Source of the DNA: Spirosoma foliorum
Lineage (GTDB): Bacteria; Bacteroidota; Bacteroidia; Cytophagales; Spirosomataceae
Length of the DNA: 64,000 nt
Assembly (NCBI RefSeq): GCF_014117325.1
Contig: NZ_CP059732.1
Location: 3,423,001-3,487,000, forward strand
Direction: 5' to 3'
The translations under genes and the position numbers were made by a program. Position 1 is the first letter of the stretch. Every line of letters starts with the position of its first letter. The notes beneath the pieces were generated by a model. The model made no database searches. It had not been told where the DNA came from and was given only the letters and a program-made list of their open reading frames with translations. Positions 55,333-63,030 of the stretch are shown here, piece after piece.

Positions 55333-55721
55333 AGAAACTGGAAATTAAACATCCCGACAAAGCCATCAATACGGGTGCCTATTCATCAGGTGTTCTGGTG
55401 GGCGATCTGCTATTCGTTAGCGGTCAGGGGCCGTTGGATTTGGCAACGGGCGACGTAAAACACGGCACCATTGAAGAAGAAACCTTGCTCACTCTCTCGC
55501 ATATACAAAAGATTGTAGAGGCCGCCGGAGGAACCATCGACGACATCGTAAAATGCACGGTGCATCTGGAAGACATCAATGAATTTGATCGCTACGATGC
55601 TGTCTATGGGTCATTCTTCACGGGCATACGCCCGGCCCGGACAACAGTCCAATCAGTGCTATCGGATGGAATCAAGATTGAAATTGATGCCATTGCCCGT
55701 ATCAATTCTGCCAACGTTTAG
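55329..55721 (+). CDS. RidA-family enamine/imine deaminase
   Basis: 130 residues, cytosolic; no signal, in contrast to the locus A copy. GAYSSGVLVGDLLFVSGQGP is the family start, VKCTVHLEDINEFDRYDAVY follows, and R104 in RPARTTVQSV binds the substrate carboxylate. E in IKIEIDAIA completes the site. It should hydrolyse enamines or imines to ketones and ammonia. It overlaps the creatininase gene by 4 bases and precedes the dehydrogenase by 11. Confidence 0.9.
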   Translation: MKKLEIKHPDKAINTGAYSSGVLVGDLLFVSGQGPLDLATGDVKHGTIEEETLLTLSHIQKIVEAAGGTIDDIVKCTVHLEDINEFDRYDAVYGSFFTGIRPARTTVQSVLSDGIKIEIDAIARINSANV

Positions 55722-55732
55722 TCCAGCTATTT

Positions 55733-56695
55733 ATGACCTCTCAACTACGTATCGGAACGGTGGGACTTGGCCTGATGGGAAGCAGTATTGCGACCTGCAT
55801 ACTGGCGGCTGGCCATACAGTTACCTCGTTGATTAAAGAAATCGAAACTGCCGATGAAGCCCGGAATCGTATTCTTGGTTATTTACAGCAGTTAAGCCAG
55901 GAAGGACTGTTAACGGATACGCCTGAAACTGTTCTGAGCCGTCTTACAATCACCAACGACGTTTCGTTATTGAGCAACCACACTGTTGTGATTGAGTCGA
56001 TTACAGAAAACATCGACGAAAAGAAACGACTGTATCACCAACTGGAAACGGTCCTCTCGCCTACCGCCATTATCGGGAGTAACACCTCGGCCATTCCGGT
56101 GTCGGTGTTGCAAAGCGGGCTTAAGCATCCACAGCGGCTATTGGGCCTTCACTGGGCGGAACCGGCACATATTACCCGATTTATGGAGGTCATTTGTGGG
56201 AAAGAATCCGACCTGACCTATGCTTATGAAATCGTTAAACTTGCCGAAAGCTGGGGCAAAGAGCCTTCGTTGCTGAAGAAAGATATTCGGGGATTCATTA
56301 CCAATCGGATTATGTACGCCATGCTCCGGGAGTCGTTCAATCTGGTCGAAAATGGGTACGCCACCATTGAAGATGTAGATCGCTCTCTTCGGAACGATCT
56401 GGGCTACTGGATCACCTTCGCCGGGCCGTTTCGATTCATGGACCTTACCGGTATTCCCGCTTATCTGACGGTCATGAAAGATCTCTTTCCCGACCTCAGC
56501 AACAGCACCGAAACCCCGAAACTGATGGAAGAACTGGTCGCATCGGGTGCGAAAGGCGTGCAGAATGCGCAGGGTTTTTATCCCTACACGCCCGAATCGG
56601 CCAAAGAGTGGGAAGAGAAATTCATCGATTTCAGCTACGACATTCGGAAACTCGCTCAAACCTATACCCCTACTTCTGCCGACGACACCAAATGA
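55733..56695 (+). CDS. 3-hydroxyacyl-CoA-dehydrogenase-like oxidoreductase
   Basis: 320 residues. The NAD-binding Rossmann motif is VGLGLMGSSIATCILAAGH, the catalytic His region is GLHWAEPAHITRFMEV, and GFITNRIMYAMLRESFNLV begins the C-terminal helical domain (one domain, not the two-domain FadB form). Soluble enzymes of this shape oxidise non-CoA beta-hydroxyacids, such as L-gulonate (lambda-crystallin group) or L-carnitine. With no acyl-CoA genes near and sugar-acid-type enzymes beside it, a beta-hydroxy sugar acid is the better guess. It shares 4 bases with the next gene. Confidence 0.85.
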   Translation: MTSQLRIGTVGLGLMGSSIATCILAAGHTVTSLIKEIETADEARNRILGYLQQLSQEGLLTDTPETVLSRLTITNDVSLLSNHTVVIESITENIDEKKRLYHQLETVLSPTAIIGSNTSAIPVSVLQSGLKHPQRLLGLHWAEPAHITRFMEVICGKESDLTYAYEIVKLAESWGKEPSLLKKDIRGFITNRIMYAMLRESFNLVENGYATIEDVDRSLRNDLGYWITFAGPFRFMDLTGIPAYLTVMKDLFPDLSNSTETPKLMEELVASGAKGVQNAQGFYPYTPESAKEWEEKFIDFSYDIRKLAQTYTPTSADDTK

Positions 56696-57825
56696 CACGC
56701 ATTCAATCTATAAAGGCCACCGAAGTAATTGTTCCGGCCAAACCGGGCAGTCTGAACTCTGATGAAGTCATCGACAAAGATTCGGCCTTTGCCAAAAAAT
56801 TCCTGACGGGTGAGCGCTGGACCGAGTTTGCTAATCAGCCTAAATGGATTATTGAGCTGACGCTGGCCAATGGGCTGACAGGTATTGGCGAGACCTACCG
56901 TAGTGCATCTGGCGAGTTGCTCCATCAGGCTATGCAAAACTTGGTTGGTCAGGATGTATTGACACTCAATTGGCGTCGATTACCCATTGTGGATCAACGC
57001 ATTTACGAAGCCTTTGAATCGGCAGTACTGGACGTGGTCGGTAAGTTGCTGAATGTGCCCGTGTCCCAACTATTGGGCGGTACGTACCGAGATCGAATCG
57101 ACTGCTTCGGTTGGACGGGCCGCCGAACCCCCGAGGATGCTGCCCAGAAAGCCTATGAAGCGATGCAAAAAGGCCATAAAGCCTTCAAATTCAAGTGTTC
57201 TGACGAAGATCCCGTTCGACTTTGGACGGAAGCGATCCGGGATAAATGCGGTGACGGCATTAAAATCCTGCTCGATCCAAATCAGCGCTGGACCGATGTT
57301 GAGACAACCCTTCGATTGATGGAAGGCGTCGACAAAACCATTATGCTGGGACTCGAAGACCCAATTTTACATGCCGATGTAGCTGGCTTCAAGTACCTGC
57401 GTGAGACGTTGGGCATGCCCATGTACCGACACATTTCGCTGCCGTACACCCAGGATATTCGCGACATGATTGCCTTTGTTCGGGCCGATGCCGTGGATGG
57501 GTACAATTTCAATGGGTCGGCCTATAATTCGGTGCTTTTAGCCGAAATCGCTCATCTGGAAGGCAAATCCTGCTGGCGAGGTTCGGAGGTCGATTTAGGC
57601 ATTTCGGAAACGATGGGGCTGCACATTGCAGCAGCCAGCATCAATTGCACCCTCCCTTCCGATCTGTTTGGCGAGCTAGTCCGAACCGACGATCTGATTA
57701 CCGAACCCATCCGCTTTGAGAACGGAGCAGCCTTAGTTCCACAAGGTGCCGGGTTGGGTATCGAACTGGACTACTCCGCGCTGGAAACCTACCAAACGAA
57801 TCAGTTTTTACTAGCGAACTTATGA
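56692..57825 (+). CDS. Enolase-superfamily (mandelate racemase/muconate lactonizing) enzyme
   Basis: 377 residues from the ATG at 56692, within the ATGA overlap. Capping domain about 1-130, then the TIM barrel. The second barrel strand has KAFKFKCS (K166 and K168, the KxK catalytic pair). D195 in LLDPNQRW and E222 in GLEDPI are metal ligands. The usual third acidic ligand (a GE at the fifth strand) is not evident; MYRHISLPYTQ is found there, and D266 in RADAVDGYNF sits at the acid-base dyad. It may be a dehydratase or epimerase of a sugar acid with a diverged site. Function is inferred from context. Confidence 0.85.
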   Translation: MTRIQSIKATEVIVPAKPGSLNSDEVIDKDSAFAKKFLTGERWTEFANQPKWIIELTLANGLTGIGETYRSASGELLHQAMQNLVGQDVLTLNWRRLPIVDQRIYEAFESAVLDVVGKLLNVPVSQLLGGTYRDRIDCFGWTGRRTPEDAAQKAYEAMQKGHKAFKFKCSDEDPVRLWTEAIRDKCGDGIKILLDPNQRWTDVETTLRLMEGVDKTIMLGLEDPILHADVAGFKYLRETLGMPMYRHISLPYTQDIRDMIAFVRADAVDGYNFNGSAYNSVLLAEIAHLEGKSCWRGSEVDLGISETMGLHIAAASINCTLPSDLFGELVRTDDLITEPIRFENGAALVPQGAGLGIELDYSALETYQTNQFLLANL

Positions 57826-58763
57826 ACAAGTCGATTCAGTCGTGGGCTATCCTGTTTTTCTGCAACCTGATCTGGTCTTTCCATTTCACCAGTATCAAAC
57901 TGACTCAGGATCAGGTCGGGCCGTATTTTACGGTATGGGCTCCCATGCTGCTGGCCACGATTTTCCTGGCTCCGTTTGTTATCCGGGATTTCCGGAAAGG
58001 GGGCAAGAAACTAAAAGATATCCTGATTTTCGTACAGTTGGCAGCGCTGGGGGCCTTCCCGTCGCAAGTGCTGATGACCTGGGGAACGCAGTATTCATTG
58101 GCCAGCAATGCGGCCATTCTGGTGATGACATTACCCGTTATCACTGCCGTTTTCGCCTTTCTGATCCTGAAAGAAAAAATGAATACGGCCCGCTGGATCA
58201 GCTTTGCCATTGCCATCACGGGCGTGATTCTGTGTTCGACGGATGATATTAAGCGGATGGACTTAAGCTCGCGCTATGCGCTGGGCAATGGGCTCATTTT
58301 TCTGGCCATTCTGGGCAATGCCTACTACAATGTGGGTTGCAAAAAGGTGTCGGGTCAGTACACCGAAATGGAGATGGTTTTTTACACTTACCTGGTGATG
58401 TCGATCCTGTTGACGCCCCTAGTGCTGTATTACGAACCGGAGATGTTTGCGAAGGTTCCGAGCTTCACCACGAACACCTGGATCGGGATGATTTCCCTGA
58501 CGCTTTTTCACAATTTCCTGTCGATGCTTCTGTTTTTCAAAGCCTTGAAGAATCTGGATGCCACGCAGGTCGCTTTATCCAACTACCTCATCACGTTCAT
58601 GGGCTTACCCATTGCCGCCATCTGGCTCGGCGAAACCCTGAACCGACAGACCATCATTGGTGGTGTGCTCGTCCTGGTCTCAACCCTTATCCTATCCATT
58701 GTCGATAGTAAAGTACAACAAAAAAAAGTAGCTAACATTAATCAAGAACCGGCAAAGTTATGA
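57822..58763 (+). CDS. EamA/DMT-family transporter
   Basis: 313 residues with ten TM helices in two EamA repeats (about 8-140 and 155-295). Repeat signatures: FFCNLIWSFHFTSIKLTQDQ, ATQVALSNYLITFMGLPIAA and WLGETLNRQTIIGGVLVL. It belongs to the drug/metabolite transporter superfamily, so it probably moves a small polar metabolite of this pathway across the inner membrane. Its gene overlaps both neighbours by 4 bases (57822-57825 and 58760-58763). An importer would fit the catabolic setting, but direction cannot be read from sequence. Confidence 0.87.
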   Translation: MNKSIQSWAILFFCNLIWSFHFTSIKLTQDQVGPYFTVWAPMLLATIFLAPFVIRDFRKGGKKLKDILIFVQLAALGAFPSQVLMTWGTQYSLASNAAILVMTLPVITAVFAFLILKEKMNTARWISFAIAITGVILCSTDDIKRMDLSSRYALGNGLIFLAILGNAYYNVGCKKVSGQYTEMEMVFYTYLVMSILLTPLVLYYEPEMFAKVPSFTTNTWIGMISLTLFHNFLSMLLFFKALKNLDATQVALSNYLITFMGLPIAAIWLGETLNRQTIIGGVLVLVSTLILSIVDSKVQQKKVANINQEPAKL

Positions 58764-59716
58764 CAAACACAGACAACGAACTGTTTGGCGTAGTACCCAT
58801 CATTCCAACACCATTTACCGAAAATGAGGAGATCGACGAAGACGCGCTCCGCAGTTTAATTGACTTTGCCATCGACGGTGGTATAAAGGCGGTTTGCCTG
58901 CCTGCCTACGCCAGCGAATTTTACAAACTAACCGACGACGAGAAGTTACAGGTTGTGCGGGTGGCGGTAGAACGGGCTGCGGGCCGGTTGAAAATCGTCG
59001 CTCAATCGAACCACCCTTCCTTAAAAGTAGCCATCAGACTGGCACAGGCTAATGTGAAGGCTGGTGCCGATGTTATCTCACTGGCGGTTCCCCGAATTTT
59101 CAGCTTACCCGAAACCTCGCTAAAAGTCTATCTGTCAGAATTTTTACAGTCGATCCCAAACACGCCCGTTCTGATTCAGGACTTTAATCCAGGCGGCTCA
59201 TCGATTAGCGTGGAGTTCATCAAAGAATTGATGGACGAAAATCCGAATTTCAAATACCTGAAGCTGGAAGAACCACTTTGCGCGCCCAAGTTCGAGAGCA
59301 TCATTCAGGCGACTAACGACAAAATCGGGCTGTTCGAAGGCTGGGGTGGTCTGTACATGCTCGAACTGGTACCTATTGGTATCCGGGGAGTCATGCCGGG
59401 TCTGGCTGTTGCCGACATTCTGCAAAAGATTTTCACCCTGCGCTCCAGTGGCGAAGATGCCAAGGCGTTCGAGTTATTCGAACGGGTCATGCCGCAAATC
59501 TTCTTCTCGCTCCAAAATATGGAGTTGTTCCACTACGCCGAGAAAGAGTTGCTGATTGCCAGAGGTGTACTGAGTAATAGCATCGCCCGAAAAGCCGCTT
59601 ATATTCCAGATTCATCGTCAATTAGCTACATCCGGGAGTTGAACCAGCGCATTCTCGACATAGTCAACGATGAAAAGTACGCCATCCGTCCCGTTGCCAA
59701 TAGCCTTGTTGCTTAA
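58760..59716 (+). CDS. DapA-like (dihydrodipicolinate synthase family) lyase/deaminase
   Basis: 318 residues with the DapA TIM barrel. PIIPTPFTENEEIDEDALRS is the family start. K168 in FKYLKLEEPL is the Schiff-base lysine. The canonical Tyr that normally sits in YNxP is replaced: the strand reads VLIQDFNPGG, a substitution seen in a non-canonical subgroup. The family cleaves or forms 2-keto-3-deoxy sugar acids, or deaminates pyrroline carboxylates. Its operon partners point to a 2-keto-3-deoxy-type intermediate. It ends the tight operon; a 35-bp inverted repeat follows. Confidence 0.87.
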   Translation: MTNTDNELFGVVPIIPTPFTENEEIDEDALRSLIDFAIDGGIKAVCLPAYASEFYKLTDDEKLQVVRVAVERAAGRLKIVAQSNHPSLKVAIRLAQANVKAGADVISLAVPRIFSLPETSLKVYLSEFLQSIPNTPVLIQDFNPGGSSISVEFIKELMDENPNFKYLKLEEPLCAPKFESIIQATNDKIGLFEGWGGLYMLELVPIGIRGVMPGLAVADILQKIFTLRSSGEDAKAFELFERVMPQIFFSLQNMELFHYAEKELLIARGVLSNSIARKAAYIPDSSSISYIRELNQRILDIVNDEKYAIRPVANSLVA

Positions 59717-59802
59717 CTAATGAATAATGTAAGGTAGTTAAGGTAGATAATCAACACCTTGAGGCTGTTTGAGCTTTCTAAAATCAAGTACTAATCGGTA
59801 TA

Positions 59803-59891
59803 TTTTTGTCATCCCGACGCAGGAGGGATCTTCGGTAACTGCCTAAAAAACCATAATACCGAAGATCCCTCCTGCGTCGGGATGACAAAAA
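59803..59891. repeat. Perfect 35-bp inverted repeat
   Basis: 59803-59837 and 59857-59891 match at 35 of 35 bases with a 19-base loop. The backbone TTTTTGTCATcCCGACGCaGGAGGGAT resembles the repeat at 35573-35665. Confidence 0.95.
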
Positions 59892-59953
59892 CACTAGTAA
59901 ATCAAAAGTTTAAACAGCATCCTTATTATTCATTTACTCAAAACCATAGTATC

Positions 59954-60697
59954 ATGGGAGAATTTAGCGGACAGGTTGCGCTGGTTACCGGAGCAGCCTC
60001 CGGAATTGGGTTATCCATCGCGCACAAGTTACTGAACGAAGGCGCACAGGTTGGCTTACTCGATTTTAATGAAGCGGCTTTACAGCAGGCGTTTGAAAAA
60101 TACGGTCCGGATGCCTTGCTCATCGGCATCGACATCACCGACGAAGCCCGGGTAAACGAAGCCGTTTCGCAGGTACACGCACAGTTTGGCAAGATTGACG
60201 CCCTCATTAACTGCGTGGGTATTACGGGTATCACAAACGTACAGAGCCATGAGGTGAGCAGTGAAAATCTACACAAGGTGTTTGAGGTAAACTTCATGAG
60301 CAGCTTTTACACCTCCAAGGCTACATTGCCTTTCATGCTGGCTCGTAATTATGGCCGTATTCTGCATATCGCGTCGATTGCCGGGAAAGAGGGGAACGCT
60401 GGTATGCTGGCGTACTCGGCCTCAAAGGCAGCCGTAATCTGCATGGCGAAAGTGCAGGGCAAAGAGTACGCCGAACGGGGCATTACGGTCAATGCGTTGG
60501 CTCCGGCGGTTATCCAAACCCCGTTGGTCGATGCGATGCCCGAAGTGCAGGTCAAGTACATGACAGATAAAATTCCAATGAAACGATGTGGTACACTCGA
60601 TGAAGCCGCGAATCTGGCCGCTTATATCGTATCACCAAAAAACAGTTTCACCACCGGTTTCACCTTTGATTTGTCGGGTGGCCGGGCAACGTATTAG
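59954..60697 (+). CDS. Short-chain dehydrogenase/reductase (SDR)
   Basis: 247 residues from the ATG at 59954 (MGEFSGQVALVTGAASGIGL); the frame is open upstream but crosses a palindrome. Classic SDR: the TGAASGIG cofactor loop at about residue 11, NCVGIT, the catalytic Ser (HIASIAGKEG), Y154 and K158 in AYSASKAAV, and a C-terminal GFTFDLSGGRATY. It should interconvert a hydroxyl and a carbonyl using NAD(P). In locus B it could oxidise the sugar before dehydration. It lies 237 bases beyond the DapA-like gene and is separated from it by the palindrome, so its transcript may be separate. Confidence 0.88.
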   Translation: MGEFSGQVALVTGAASGIGLSIAHKLLNEGAQVGLLDFNEAALQQAFEKYGPDALLIGIDITDEARVNEAVSQVHAQFGKIDALINCVGITGITNVQSHEVSSENLHKVFEVNFMSSFYTSKATLPFMLARNYGRILHIASIAGKEGNAGMLAYSASKAAVICMAKVQGKEYAERGITVNALAPAVIQTPLVDAMPEVQVKYMTDKIPMKRCGTLDEAANLAAYIVSPKNSFTTGFTFDLSGGRATY

Positions 60698-60703
60698 GTT
60701 GGT

Positions 60704-60739
60704 GTAGTATGGGGCGGACTTTGTCCGTACTCATACTAT
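60704..60739. repeat. Imperfect inverted repeat around GGAC-TTT-GTCC
   Basis: GTAGTATG and CATACTAT flank a GCGGACTTTGTCCG core. The GGACA/TGTCC theme is shared with the repeat at 12132-12194. Confidence 0.7.
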
Positions 60740-60746
60740 CCACTAT

Positions 60747-60866
60747 CTGGCGCGAGTATTTGCTCGTGCTCATAATCTCGTCAGCATTCGCTGACGCATG
60801 TGTAGAATTGCGAATGCGTCAGTGGATACTGACGAAATTATAGACACGTGCAAATGCACGCGCCAG
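60747..60866. repeat. Long nested inverted repeat before the GH20-like gene
   Basis: CTGGCGCGAGTATTTGC at the left and GCAAATGCACGCGCCAG at the right, with the inner CGTCAG/CTGACG pair. Same plan as 21236-21355 (CTGGCGCGAGT, then AGCATTCGCT). The right end is 6 bases before the start codon at 60873. Confidence 0.85.
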
Positions 60867-60872
60867 CATACT

Positions 60873-62939
60873 ATGAAACGCTACTGGATAACTTGTATTC
60901 TTGTTTATTGCTGGCTGGGTTCGGCATTGGCGCAGCAGCGTCCTGTACTTCTTCCCCAACCACAGTCTATCCAGTATGGGCAGGGAGCGTTGTCGGTGCA
61001 GAATCTGACGATTCATGTAGCGCCAAAGGTTCCTGCCGATGTTCTGTTTGCGCTCAACGAACTAAAGAAAATCCTGAACGAACGGACTGGAAAAGCCATT
61101 CTCCATAGTTCATCAGCCAACACCTCTACTATTCGTTATTCGGTTAAAACGCCTGGTCAGGAAGTACCCGAAACTCAGGAAGCCACCAATGGCAATCATC
61201 GGGAACAATACGCCATTACGATCTCAGCCAAAGGGGTTGACATTACAGCCCAAACCTCGACCGGCCTGTATTACGCCGTACAAACGATTCGGCAATTGAT
61301 TCAGGGCCAAGGCGCTAAGTCAACGCTTCCGTTCGTCACGATTAACGACCAACCCAAACTGGCCTATCGGGGTGTAATGATGGATTTTGCGCACGGGGGT
61401 TTGCTGACGGTCGACGAAATCAAAAAACAGATTGACTTTTTAGCGCGCTGGAAAACCAACCAATATTATTTCTACAACGAAGTTAGTATTCAACTCGATG
61501 GCTATTCGACGCTGAATTACAAGGCTAGTTATTCGAAGACCCAAATCAGAGCAATCATTGCCTACGCACGCGAGCGGCACATGGATGTGATTCCGTTCGT
61601 CAATTTCTATGGTCACCTGCACGAGCTGATTCGCAACGAAAAATACGCATCGCTGGCCATTGGTCACTATGGTCATGAAATGGACCCGCGTAATCCTGCC
61701 GTTCAGGAATTGCTGAAAGACTGGATTAAGCAATATACCACCCTCTTTAAGAGTCCGTTCATCCACGTCGGCTTCGACGAAACCTGGGAAACGAAACGGC
61801 TGGCCAATGACCCTGCAAAAAAACTAGACCCCGAAGCGCTGTATGTTCAACAGCTCGGTTTTGTCAGTAACGAATTGAAGCAATACGGCAAAACGTTGTT
61901 GGCCTGGACAGACATGAACTCGTTTTACCCGACTATTCTGACCAAATTCCCGACAGATATTATCCCGGTTATCTGGGAATATTCGCCCGACACAACGGCT
62001 ATTTACAATTACTTAAACCCTGTCCTCAAGGCGAAGAAACTGTTCTTTATCCAGCCTGCGGTATCGGGTTGGGGCCATATTTACCCCGCTGCCGATTATA
62101 CCTACGAGAACATAAATCTCTGCCTGAAAGCAGGAATCAAACACAATACGCTGGGGTTTATTACGTCGGTCTGGACGGATTCTGTCGAGCCCCTTGTGCG
62201 GGCATCCTGGCTGTTCATGGCCTATGGCTGCATCGCGGCCTGGCAGGGCACCGTGTCCGACAAGACTACCTTTACCGGCCAGTATGCCGCCGTAACCTAC
62301 CCTGCTGTAGCTAAGGATATGCAGGCTGCTTTCGACCACATTGCCAAAGCGGGTCAGTTTCTTGAAAAATGTCTCGGTAAGAACACCCAAAGCCTGCCCC
62401 GTGGCACACTGGTCGAGAGTTGGTCGAATCCGTTTTCGGCCTACTATCTAGCCAACACCACCGAACACAAAACTGATTTTGAGCAGGTCCGTATTCAGAC
62501 AGAAGAAGCGCAGGCAAGGCTGATTAGCGCGCTTCAGCAGGCCACCCCTTCCGACACCAGTTTCATTCAGAGCATGCTGTTATCGGCACGGCTGATCAAT
62601 TATTCTGCCAGTCGATTTTTATGGGCGAAAGCCATTACCGATCGCTGGAACGACGGGATGATAGCCTCAACGAAGGATGATTACGTATTCTATGATCTGA
62701 CCTACCCTTGTCATAGCCTGTTGGTCGATGCGATGGACGAGACCGGCGAACTGAAACAAGCCTATGCCCAAGCCTGGAACGCCGAAAACATGCCGTATCG
62801 ACTAAACACCATACTGGGCCGCTTCGACGTCGATTTTGGCCTCTGGCGAAAACTGCATTTGAAACTGCTGGACTATAAGATTCAGAAAAAGACCGAGCCC
62901 CTGAAATCCTTCGAGTTAATGTTTACTCCAGACTTTTAA
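60873..62939 (+). CDS. GH20-like beta-N-acetylhexosaminidase, exported
   Basis: 688 residues from the ATG at 60873 (MKRYWITCILVYCWLGSALA), a signal peptide. The 25 residues upstream in this frame come from the palindrome. An N-terminal GH20b-like domain (about 25-165) precedes a TIM barrel with the Asp-Glu pair in FIHVGFDETWETKR (family HxGxDE, here HVGFDE). AYRGVMMDFAHGG starts the barrel. The C-terminal 200 residues are helical and unlike the locus A enzyme, so it belongs to a different GH20 subgroup. The expected substrate is a terminal N-acetylhexosamine or related amino sugar. Confidence 0.83.
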   Translation: MKRYWITCILVYCWLGSALAQQRPVLLPQPQSIQYGQGALSVQNLTIHVAPKVPADVLFALNELKKILNERTGKAILHSSSANTSTIRYSVKTPGQEVPETQEATNGNHREQYAITISAKGVDITAQTSTGLYYAVQTIRQLIQGQGAKSTLPFVTINDQPKLAYRGVMMDFAHGGLLTVDEIKKQIDFLARWKTNQYYFYNEVSIQLDGYSTLNYKASYSKTQIRAIIAYARERHMDVIPFVNFYGHLHELIRNEKYASLAIGHYGHEMDPRNPAVQELLKDWIKQYTTLFKSPFIHVGFDETWETKRLANDPAKKLDPEALYVQQLGFVSNELKQYGKTLLAWTDMNSFYPTILTKFPTDIIPVIWEYSPDTTAIYNYLNPVLKAKKLFFIQPAVSGWGHIYPAADYTYENINLCLKAGIKHNTLGFITSVWTDSVEPLVRASWLFMAYGCIAAWQGTVSDKTTFTGQYAAVTYPAVAKDMQAAFDHIAKAGQFLEKCLGKNTQSLPRGTLVESWSNPFSAYYLANTTEHKTDFEQVRIQTEEAQARLISALQQATPSDTSFIQSMLLSARLINYSASRFLWAKAITDRWNDGMIASTKDDYVFYDLTYPCHSLLVDAMDETGELKQAYAQAWNAENMPYRLNTILGRFDVDFGLWRKLHLKLLDYKIQKKTEPLKSFELMFTPDF

Positions 62940-62947
62940 CGAAAAAT

Positions 62948-63022
62948 GGAACGCTGATTTTTATGATGATTATGATTTCTACAATCACTTTTAAATCAAA
63001 GCGATCATAAAGATCAGTGTTC
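62948..63022. repeat. Degenerate inverted repeat
   Basis: 62948-62978 (GGAACGCTGATTTTTATGAT) and 62992-63022 pair at roughly 24 of 31 bases. It is a diverged copy of the GACGCAGATTTTTATGATT repeat at 19881-19954. Confidence 0.75.
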
Positions 63023-63030
63023 TATTGCGA

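Noticed and set aside
60798..60872. N-terminal extension of the GH20-like protein
   Set aside because: Derived from the palindrome at 60747-60866; the ATG at 60873 gives a proper signal peptide.
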